Of a DNA stretch of 5,535 nucleotides, positions 1 to 5,182 are shown in pieces. Each line of letters begins with the position of its first letter. Position 1 is the first letter of the stretch. The stretch is from Lachnospiraceae bacterium UBA1729 (GTDB taxonomy: Bacteria > Bacillota > Clostridia > Lachnospirales > Lachnospiraceae). The stretch is taken from contig DCIJ01000047.1 in assembly GCA_002315945.1 (NCBI GenBank), forward strand, positions 321 to 5,855, read 5' to 3'. The notes below the pieces were generated by a model, which saw only the letters and a program-made list of their open reading frames with translations, had not been told where the DNA came from and did not search any database. The position numbers were made by a program, and so were the translations under genes.

Positions 1-2
1 AG

Positions 3-161
3 ATTAAAAAAAGTGCAGATCCAGGTAAAAGTGCATTGAAAAATTTCTCGGTTTTATCTTCTATGGCGGAAGAAATTGGAGAAGGTGCGGTACTTTGCAT
101 GTCATCTATGGTAGTTCCGCTGGATAGTAATAATAAAATTGTTCCCATTAAGTGTATTTGA
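3..161 (+). CDS. C-terminal end of a probable DUF4143-type AAA+ ATPase (5'-truncated by window edge)
   Basis: An open frame enters from the left edge and ends at TGA 159-161, giving 52 residues. It begins IKKSADPGKSALKNFSVL, continues with a GEGAVLCMSSM stretch, and closes with VPLDSNNKIVPIKCI. This resembles, from memory, the tail of DUF4143-containing ATP-binding proteins: a lysine-rich 'K-x-S/A-x-P-x-K' strand followed by 'NF-x-VL', a hydrophobic strand with a Cys, 'P-I/L-D-x-x-N', and a short hydrophobic end. In that family the C-terminal domain has a nuclease-like fold and the N-terminal half is a P-loop ATPase; many members are accessory genes of unclear function. The ATPase half is outside the window, so function cannot be confirmed here. 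No intrinsic terminator is visible after the stop. Confidence 0.6.
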   Translation: MKKSADPGKSALKNFSVLSSMAEEIGEGAVLCMSSMVVPLDSNNKIVPIKCI

Positions 162-192
162 GGTCATAATGTATTGCAGGTAAAGGAGAATC

Positions 193-213
193 GTGTTTGT
201 GCATATTGATTGA
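193..213 (+). other. Stranded ribosome binding site with a 6-codon mini-ORF
   Basis: A purine-rich AAAGGAGAA (182-190) stands alone in the gap between the first two genes. It is followed after a few bases by GTG TTT GTG CAT ATT GAT TGA, a frame of only six codons; a second in-frame GTG at 199 has better spacing. It could be a leader peptide, the remnant of a decayed gene, or chance. Nothing in the sequence, such as a run of one amino acid or a clear alternative hairpin, supports an attenuation role. Confidence 0.15.
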
Positions 214-234
214 ATTTATTTGCGATAGTTAAAT
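206..234 (+). promoter_or_regulatory. Weak candidate sigma-A promoter for the 140-residue unknown gene
   Basis: TTGATT (206-211) and TTAAAT (229-234) are separated by 17 bases, each matching four of six consensus positions. The predicted transcription start would be near 241. That leaves the ATG at 242 without a leader and places the TTG at 272 about 30 bases into the transcript, behind its GGAGGA site. The match is modest in an AT-rich background, so chance is a real possibility. Confidence 0.3.
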
Positions 235-256
235 AGTTAATATGAAAACTATAAAG

Positions 257-265
257 GTAGGAGGA
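257..265 (+). promoter_or_regulatory. Strong Shine-Dalgarno that decides a TTG start at 272
   Basis: GTAGGAGGA lies six bases before TTG 272. The upstream ATG at 242 is preceded only by AT-rich sequence (GATAGTTAAATAGTTAAT) with no purine-rich site. The stretch between the two, read as protein, is MKTIKVGGSLL, where the glycine pair is simply the translated Shine-Dalgarno, a common sign of an over-long gene call. Confidence 0.75.
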
Positions 266-271
266 AGTCTT

Positions 272-694
272 TTGGAACATAAATACAAGTATATGCGAAT
301 TCAGGGGAGAAATCTGGCTGAGAATACTTTAACAGGGAAAGGAGTTTTTAGTATCTGCATGGATATGATTCGCAACGAAGTGATGGATCAGGAGGATGCA
401 GAATTATATTTGGAAATAGATGCATGGTTTTCAGAGAATCTTCCATGGCCAGAACCCTGCAGAAGACAGGAAAGTGTAGTCTGCTATTTTAAGACTGAAA
501 ATGCTGATGAGATGCTAAAATGGATGAAGCCTGCGCTGTGGTTATTAGATAGGTATAATCAACCTTATTATCTGGTTTATACAGATACCCCAGGTGAAAT
601 AGTTTACGAGGATAAGTTTCAAATAGTTGCTAAGGTTGATGATATCTCTATTATGCCAGTACCAAAAAGCTGGTCGCCGGAAGAAATTGAGTGA
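272..694 (+). CDS. Conserved-looking hypothetical protein, 140 residues, function unknown
   Basis: I do not recognise an established function. Starting from TTG 272 the product is 140 residues, acidic, with no signal peptide or membrane segment, so probably cytoplasmic. An ATG at 242 would add ten residues but has no ribosome binding site; ATG 293 (MRIQGRNLAE) is a further alternative. Visible features, numbered from TTG 272, are an N-terminal RIQGRNLAE, a helix-like region with DQEDAELYLEIDAWFSENLP (39-58), a WPEPCRRQESVVCYF strand (59-73), an aromatic MLKWMKPALWLLDRYNQPYY block (81-100) and VYTDTPGEIVYEDKFQIV (102-119). It has three cysteines but no CxxC pair, so no metal site is suggested. 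The alternation of strands and amphipathic helices looks like a small folded alpha/beta domain. It is 110 bases after the DUF4143-type gene and 195 before the chemoreceptor, with its own possible promoter, so it may stand alone. Confidence 0.8.
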   Translation: MEHKYKYMRIQGRNLAENTLTGKGVFSICMDMIRNEVMDQEDAELYLEIDAWFSENLPWPEPCRRQESVVCYFKTENADEMLKWMKPALWLLDRYNQPYYLVYTDTPGEIVYEDKFQIVAKVDDISIMPVPKSWSPEEIE

Positions 695-816
695 CTCTTT
701 TTTCTCTTTTTATGGCAGCGTGTTACGTATACGAAAGTTCTTTTCGCATATGACATTTACTGAGAAATTCTGTTAAAAATATTGACGAAAATGTAATTAA
801 TTATACTTTTTTGCGC

Positions 817-845
817 TTGAAACCAATAAAGTACACTAATATACT
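817..845 (+). promoter_or_regulatory. Sigma-A promoter for the chemoreceptor gene
   Basis: TTGAAA (817-822) and TATACT (840-845) are separated by exactly 17 bases, a close fit to the vegetative consensus. The predicted start is near 852, giving a leader of about 38 bases before ATG 890. Upstream A/T runs could strengthen it. I looked for, and did not find, a sigma-28 flagellar-class promoter (TAAA-N15-GCCGATAA) in the gap. This suggests housekeeping rather than late-flagellar control. Confidence 0.6.
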
Positions 846-868
846 ATATGTTAATGATACAAAAATTT

Positions 869-885
869 TAAGTTGGGGGAACTTA
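869..885 (+). promoter_or_regulatory. Ribosome binding site in the loop of a small inverted repeat
   Basis: TAAGTT (869-874) and AACTTA (880-885) can pair as a six-base stem with GGGGG (875-879) as the loop. The G-run is the Shine-Dalgarno for ATG 890. The stem is almost all A-U, so it should be weak. It might display the site or, with a bound protein, hide it. No other purine-rich site competes for this start. Confidence 0.45.
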
Positions 886-889
886 TCAC

Positions 890-2905
890 ATGGGGAAAAA
901 TACTAAGTTAGCAGTAAAAACCAGTATTCTTATTTCTTTGTTCTTATTTATCAGTCTATTTGGCCTATGGTCTCTTATCAACAAGACCTGCACTGATTTT
1001 GTTTTTGATAATATTACGAATCATATGACAGATGCTGCCGAAACACGTTCTTTTATTATCCAGAATTATGTTGATACATCTGAACAATATTTAACAGCCT
1101 TTTCTAAATCAGACGCAATAGTTAATCTGGTAAAAAATCCGGATGATCCTGAAGCATTTAAAATTGCACAGCAGTATACCCTTGAGATGGCAGCTGTCAA
1201 AGGAAACTTTGAAGGCTTATTTCTCTGTGATTATGGAATGAAAACGCTAACCCATTCAAATGAAGGAACTATTGGTATAGTTCTTAGAGAAGGTGAAAGG
1301 CTTAAAGCTTTTCAGGATACAGTATTATCTAAGCAAGAACTCACCAATATAGGTATTTTAAAATCTCCCAATAGCGGTGAGATGGTTATTTCTATGTATC
1401 AGCCTATTTATGTGGATGGTGAATGCCTTGGCTTTGTTGGTGGTGCTGTTTATGCCAGCAGATTGATGGAAGATATAGAGGCGATTAAAGTAGAAGGATT
1501 ACCAGATTGCGAATATGTTTTTCTGAATGCAGAAAATGGTGAATATTTGTACAACAAAGATGAAAATCTCTTAAGTACAGTTACTGAAGACAATGGTTAC
1601 CTTGAGATAATAGATGAGGTTAAAGCTAATCCAAACCAAATAGTTGGAGATAAGAGTTATACAGATAATTCTGGTATTGGCAGAGTTGTAGTATACAGAT
1701 ATCTTCCTGAGCGAAATTGGATTTTTGCCCTTAGAGATAAACAGGAGAATGTATATAGTAGTCTGAATGCTGTTAAATTAGCTACTTCTGTGGGATTTGT
1801 CTCGGTTGGAGTGCTGATTATTTTCATTATTGTAATTGCTTTGCTGAATATTGGAAAACATCTTAACAGAATTAAGAAATCAATTGAAACTCTTGGTGAG
1901 ATGGATTTGTCGGCTGATAAAGCTCTTGTGATGTATGATAAGAGAACCGATGAAATTGGAGCAATCTGTAGTGCTATAAACAAGACTTGTTTAAACCTTA
2001 GGAAATATATTGGTGAGGTCGATAATCTGTTGGCATTAATGGCTAATGGTGACTTTACACAATGTAATCTTAGCGAGTTTATTGGTGACTTTACAGTTCT
2101 TAAAAAATCTCTTGAGAGTATTCAGTCATCATTATCAGATTCTTTTGTAGATATACATACTGTTACTTCCGAATTGGTGCTGGGTTCAGAATCTGTTGAA
2201 AACTCTGCCAGCAGTCTTGCAAATGCGGCAGTTCAGGCAAATTCACTTATTTCTGAAATTGATGAGAATGTAATCAGAATTTCTGAACAGTTGTCTGATA
2301 CAGCTGAAGCGGCTAACACAGCTAAAAGTCAGGCAAAAGAGGCGGAAGAAATTGTTGGACTAAGCCGCGAAAAGATGGCTGAGCTATCAGAAGCTTTGGC
2401 ATTAATAGAAGAGTCAGCTGCTTCAATTGAATCAATAAGTGGAAAACTTGAAGACATTGCCAAGCAGACAAATATCCTTTCATTGAATGCATTGGTTGAA
2501 GCAAGCCGAGCGGGAGATGTTGGAAGAGGCTTTAGTGTTGTTGCCAATGAAATCAGAACTCTTGCAGAAGAATCTGCTAATGCCAGCGCTGAGTCCTTTG
2601 AAAAAATTTCTCAGGCAATTACTAGTGTTAATAAAGGTCTTAAGATTGGCAAAGAAGCAGAGGCTTGTCTTGATAAGGTGGTAAGTCAGACCAGTGTAAT
2701 TGATAATTCTGTAAGTCAGATTGCAGAAGCTGCAGATTCTCAAAATATTATGCTGAAAGATATTAGGCAGAAACTTAATAATATTAGTCAGACAGTTGAA
2801 ACTACTGCAGCTATGGCTGAGCAAAGTGCAGCTGCCAGCACCGAGCTGGATGGACAGATAAATGCTCTACGAAACAATATTGGACAGTATAAAATAAATA
2901 GATAA
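890..2905 (+). CDS. Methyl-accepting chemotaxis protein with dCache-sized extracellular sensor
   Basis: This is a transmembrane chemoreceptor, which would sense an external ligand and control CheA kinase through CheW. Of 671 residues, 8-30 form the first membrane helix and about 31-295 an outside domain the size of a double Cache (dCache) fold. Its membrane-distal half has 'GLFLCDYGMKTLTHS' and 'MVISMYQPIYVDGECLGFVGGAVY', and its membrane-proximal half ends 'YRYLPERNWIFALRDKQ'. Residues 297-320 are the second membrane helix and about 320-372 HAMP. A HAMP-like linker follows (MANGDFT ... FIGDFTVLKKSLE, about 377-410), then the signalling coiled coil. The hairpin tip is at 523-562, with NILSLNALVEASRAGD and GRGFSVVANEIRTLAEES. 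A match to the gram-positive methylation pattern is AAMAEQSAAA (640-649, E644/Q645). There is no C-terminal CheR-tethering pentapeptide; the protein ends YKINR. The dCache amino-acid motif is not evident, so the ligand is unknown. ATG 890 has GGGGGA at nine-base spacing. An intrinsic terminator follows directly. Confidence 0.95.
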   Translation: MGKNTKLAVKTSILISLFLFISLFGLWSLINKTCTDFVFDNITNHMTDAAETRSFIIQNYVDTSEQYLTAFSKSDAIVNLVKNPDDPEAFKIAQQYTLEMAAVKGNFEGLFLCDYGMKTLTHSNEGTIGIVLREGERLKAFQDTVLSKQELTNIGILKSPNSGEMVISMYQPIYVDGECLGFVGGAVYASRLMEDIEAIKVEGLPDCEYVFLNAENGEYLYNKDENLLSTVTEDNGYLEIIDEVKANPNQIVGDKSYTDNSGIGRVVVYRYLPERNWIFALRDKQENVYSSLNAVKLATSVGFVSVGVLIIFIIVIALLNIGKHLNRIKKSIETLGEMDLSADKALVMYDKRTDEIGAICSAINKTCLNLRKYIGEVDNLLALMANGDFTQCNLSEFIGDFTVLKKSLESIQSSLSDSFVDIHTVTSELVLGSESVENSASSLANAAVQANSLISEIDENVIRISEQLSDTAEAANTAKSQAKEAEEIVGLSREKMAELSEALALIEESAASIESISGKLEDIAKQTNILSLNALVEASRAGDVGRGFSVVANEIRTLAEESANASAESFEKISQAITSVNKGLKIGKEAEACLDKVVSQTSVIDNSVSQIAEAADSQNIMLKDIRQKLNNISQTVETTAAMAEQSAAASTELDGQINALRNNIGQYKINR

Positions 2906-2908
2906 TAT
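2880..2908 (+). promoter_or_regulatory. Candidate promoter for the hybrid kinase, overlapping the end of the chemoreceptor gene
   Basis: TTGGAC (2880-2885) and TAATAT (2903-2908) are separated by 17 bases. The -10 begins on the chemoreceptor's TAA stop codon. The predicted start near 2915 falls just before the terminator hairpin, so this RNA would begin with that hairpin. There is too little space for another full promoter between the terminator and the kinase start. The alternatives are read-through from the chemoreceptor promoter or a promoter deeper inside the coding region. Confidence 0.35.
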
Positions 2909-2918
2909 TAGCACAAAG

Positions 2919-2944
2919 AAGGCAGATTTTATTCTGCCTTTTTT
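2919..2944 (+). terminator. Intrinsic terminator after the chemoreceptor gene
   Basis: AAGGCAGA (2919-2926) pairs perfectly with TCTGCCTT (2933-2940) around the six-base loop TTTTAT. The T-run starts inside the stem arm at 2939 and continues to 2944. Four upstream A/G bases can extend the stem into the T-run. It starts 13 bases after the TAA stop and lies 31 bases before the kinase start codon, so it separates or attenuates expression of the two signalling genes. Confidence 0.85.
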
Positions 2945-2975
2945 CATATCTTTTGCTATTTTTTGGGGTGGAAAA

Positions 2976-5117
2976 ATGGAACAAAGATACGATGAAAAAG
3001 ACAGAGACATTATCAATGACTCGATTAAAAATTATGATGAACAGATTGAAGACCAAAGAATGCAATTAGAAGCCGAGAGGGCTCAGTTTAGAGCCGCTTT
3101 GACAGAAAATGCATGGTATTCCTATACCTTAGACTTGGATGATGGATATTTTAGAGAAGAAATATATGATTATTCCGGGCAGCCAATTATAGAGGAATTG
3201 GGTCTTGAATTGCCGGCATACTATGATGAAGTAGCCAGAAGATATAAAGAAAAATACAGGATTGTGTTTGCCAATTCAAAGGATGCCAGTATTTTTTCTC
3301 TCGAGGGGCTTAGAGCCAGTTTTTTGGAGTCAAAAAGGTTTAGCATTGAGTACCAAATGACTGCAATAGATAAGACGGTTAATTCATTGGTTCTTTTGGC
3401 AGAGGATCCGGTAACGGGACATCTGATTTATAATGCTGCGGCATTTGATATTACCGAGAAAGTTCAGGAGGAACAGGCCAGACAAAGAATGCTGATGGAT
3501 GCATACATGGTTACGGCGGCCCTGACAGAGGAATATGTTAATACCTTTAGAGTTAATCCTGATAATAACAGCTTTGAAATACTGAAATTTGATTCAAGAT
3601 CATTTCAGAATATTCAGGCAAAATCATTTAGTGAATACAATAAAGTTATTAATGATTTTGATGAAACTATTTCGGCAATATTTAGAAGCTCATCCCCATC
3701 AGAAGCTGAAGCAAATGAAACAATTAACGCGATAAATATTAATAGAATTCTTAATGAACTTGAGAAAAAAGATTATTATATTGTCAATTATCGTCAGATG
3801 GTAAATGAAACGTTAACTAATCAACAGGCTAAGTTTATTAAGCTTAGTGATGGCCGAATTATTATGGCCATTCGAAATGTTGATGACATTCTTCAGAGAG
3901 AGAAGCAACAGCGAGAATTTGTGGAGGATGCGTTAGCTCAGGCCAAGAATGCTAATAGAGCAAAGACAATTTTCTTAAATAATATGTCTCATGACATTCG
4001 TACACCAATGAATGCAATTATTGGCTATACAACGCTTGCCTTAAATAATTTAGAGGATAAGAATAAGGTTAATGATTATCTGAATAAAATAAATATTTCG
4101 TCTAATCATCTGCTCTCCTTAATTAATAATGTTCTGGATATGAGCCGTATTGAAGCAGGAAAGTTTAATGTTGAGGTTAACGAAACCTCAATAGATGATG
4201 TGATTAGAGAGATTAGAACCATTGTTTTGGCAGAATTGAAAAAACATAATCTAAATCATTCTTTTGAAATCAAAGACTTGAAGAATACCAGGATACTCTG
4301 TGACAGATTGAGACTGAATCAGGTTCTGTTAAACTGTATTTCCAATGCAATTAAGTTTACTCCGGCTAACGGCAGGGTGGATATTATTCTTTCCCAATTG
4401 CCTAGTGATAGAGCCGGATATGGGAAGTATGAGTTTATTGTAAGAGACACCGGAATTGGTATGAGCAAGGAATTTGCAGAGCATATTTTCGAACCATTTT
4501 CTCGTGAACAGAACTCAACTGGTAGTGGAATTCAGGGTACTGGACTGGGTATGTCAATAACTAAGAATATTGTTGATATGATGGGAGGAGAAATCTCTGT
4601 TACCAGTAAAAAGGGTGAAGGTACTGAATTAGTAATTAAATTTTCGTTCCCCCTGGTAGGTAATAATATTATTAAAAAGAAAAATACGTCGGTGACTTTG
4701 AAAAATGATAATACCCAAAAAGAAAACATTTTAATGGGCGTCAAAATCTTGCTGGTTGAAGACAATGAACTGAATCGTGAAATTGCAGAAGAAATATTGT
4801 CAGAATACGGGGCTCTCATTGAAATTGCAATAGATGGTTCAGAAGCCGTGGAAATTATTTCAAATTCAAGCCCTAATAGATTTGATTTGGTTCTTATGGA
4901 TGTTCAGATGCCAGTTATGGACGGCTATACAGCTACTAAGTCAATCCGTTCACTTGAAGATGCGAAAAAAGCGTCTATCCCAATCATAGCAATGACAGCT
5001 AATGCTTTTGAAGAGGATAAGAAGCTGGCTTATGATGCCGGAATGAACTCCCATGTGTCAAAACCCATTAATGTTGAACAACTGATTGATGAAATAAAGA
5101 AAATTATTAATGATTAG
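2976..5117 (+). CDS. Soluble hybrid sensor histidine kinase with C-terminal receiver domain
   Basis: This 713-residue cytoplasmic kinase should autophosphorylate on His and pass the phosphate to its own receiver Asp. There is no membrane helix or signal peptide. Residues 1-40 are a charged coiled coil, and about 41-163 and 165-303 look like two divergent PAS-type sensor domains, the first ending in 'AAAFDITEKVQEEQ'. A coiled coil (304-330) leads into the dimerisation helix with the H-box FLNNMSHDIRTPMNAIIGY (phospho-accepting His339). The ATPase domain carries the N-box LLNCISNAIKFTP (Asn457), G1 DTGIGM (491-496), F-box FEPF (505-508) and G2 GTGLGMS (521-527). A linker of about 27 residues joins a receiver from 588: acidic Glu595/Asp596 in LLVEDNE, phospho-acceptor Asp642 in LMDVQMPVMDG, Thr674 and Lys696 (SKP). 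All catalytic motifs are intact. No HPt or output domain follows, so a separate partner is needed for an outgoing signal. ATG 2976 has GGGGTGG just upstream. It sits 70 bases after the chemoreceptor gene, on the far side of a terminator. Confidence 0.95.
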   Translation: MEQRYDEKDRDIINDSIKNYDEQIEDQRMQLEAERAQFRAALTENAWYSYTLDLDDGYFREEIYDYSGQPIIEELGLELPAYYDEVARRYKEKYRIVFANSKDASIFSLEGLRASFLESKRFSIEYQMTAIDKTVNSLVLLAEDPVTGHLIYNAAAFDITEKVQEEQARQRMLMDAYMVTAALTEEYVNTFRVNPDNNSFEILKFDSRSFQNIQAKSFSEYNKVINDFDETISAIFRSSSPSEAEANETINAININRILNELEKKDYYIVNYRQMVNETLTNQQAKFIKLSDGRIIMAIRNVDDILQREKQQREFVEDALAQAKNANRAKTIFLNNMSHDIRTPMNAIIGYTTLALNNLEDKNKVNDYLNKINISSNHLLSLINNVLDMSRIEAGKFNVEVNETSIDDVIREIRTIVLAELKKHNLNHSFEIKDLKNTRILCDRLRLNQVLLNCISNAIKFTPANGRVDIILSQLPSDRAGYGKYEFIVRDTGIGMSKEFAEHIFEPFSREQNSTGSGIQGTGLGMSITKNIVDMMGGEISVTSKKGEGTELVIKFSFPLVGNNIIKKKNTSVTLKNDNTQKENILMGVKILLVEDNELNREIAEEILSEYGALIEIAIDGSEAVEIISNSSPNRFDLVLMDVQMPVMDGYTATKSIRSLEDAKKASIPIIAMTANAFEEDKKLAYDAGMNSHVSKPINVEQLIDEIKKIIND

Positions 5118-5182
5118 TTCAATTTTGGTATATATGATTTATAATATAATTATATTATTTTTTTCAAAAGGAGAATAAAAAA
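5118..5182 (+). promoter_or_regulatory. Short AT-rich promoter region of the FMN split-barrel gene
   Basis: TATAAT is present at 5140-5145. The best -35 is TTCAAT (5118-5123) at 16 bases, which is weak; TTGGTA (5125-5130) is a better -35 but pairs poorly in spacing with any -10. AAAAGGAG (5166-5173) is a clear ribosome binding site nine bases before ATG 5183. The region also contains the palindrome described separately. Confidence 0.5.
5141..5158. repeat. Perfect 18-bp AT-only palindrome followed by a T-run
   Basis: ATAATATAATTATATTAT reads identically on both strands. It overlaps all but the first base of the TATAAT box at 5140-5145 and runs into seven T residues (5158-5164). It may be an operator that would block RNA polymerase when bound, or a weak A-U-only hairpin (seven pairs, AATT loop) with a U-tract ending kinase transcription. 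It resembles the AT-rich style of Fur/PerR-type boxes but does not match the PerR consensus exactly. In such AT-rich DNA, chance cannot be excluded. Confidence 0.5.

Larger units (their letters stand above)
695..889 (+). other. Non-coding gap upstream of the chemoreceptor gene
   Basis: This 195-base gap has no convincing open frame on either strand. It begins with a pyrimidine tract (CTCTTTTTTCTCTTTTT) directly after the stop, which lacks a strong preceding hairpin. A short imperfect hairpin (ACGAAAG / TTTTCG) sits near 732-750. The stretch 770-816 is very A/T-rich and directly precedes the promoter at 817-845, so it could act as an UP element. The leader ends in a ribosome binding site inside a small inverted repeat. 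Confidence 0.6.

Noticed and set aside
695..735. Terminator after the 140-residue gene
   Set aside because: There is a T-rich tract, but the only preceding pairing is a three-base GAG/CTC stem with a loose extension, too weak to call.
782..807. TTGACG ... TATACT as an alternative promoter for the chemoreceptor
   Set aside because: The spacer is only 14 bases, too short for a sigma-A promoter; the 817-845 pair has ideal spacing.
695..889. Flagellar sigma-28 promoter for the chemoreceptor
   Set aside because: TAAA boxes are present but none is followed at the right distance by GCCGATAA-like sequence.
2047..2095. Two exact copies of TGGTGACTTTACA 36 bases apart
   Set aside because: They are in frame and both encode GDFT motifs of the HAMP-like linker ('NGDFT' and 'FIGDFT'), a recurring feature of clostridial receptors; coding constraint explains them.
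67..2354. CGGAAGAAATTG occurring at 67-78, 678-689 and 2343-2354
   Set aside because: Each copy is in frame and encodes an EEI tripeptide with the same common codons; no sign of a regulatory repeat.
2681..2720. Repeated GTAAGTCAGA 30 bases apart
   Set aside because: In-frame repetition within the coiled coil (VSQT / VSQI), expected from helical repeat composition.
1657..2824. Several minus-strand and alternate-frame open frames inside the chemoreceptor gene (for example 1657-1983 and 2480-2824 minus, 2487-2684 plus)
   Set aside because: All overlap the chemoreceptor reading frame, lack convincing ribosome binding sites, and give low-complexity protein; they are shadows of the real gene.
2811..3065. 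84-codon minus-strand open frame spanning the gap between chemoreceptor and kinase
   Set aside because: It runs through the terminator and both neighbouring coding frames, with no support as a gene.
4532..4819. 95-codon minus-strand open frame inside the kinase gene
   Set aside because: It lies antisense to the ATPase/receiver region, where the plus frame carries intact conserved motifs.
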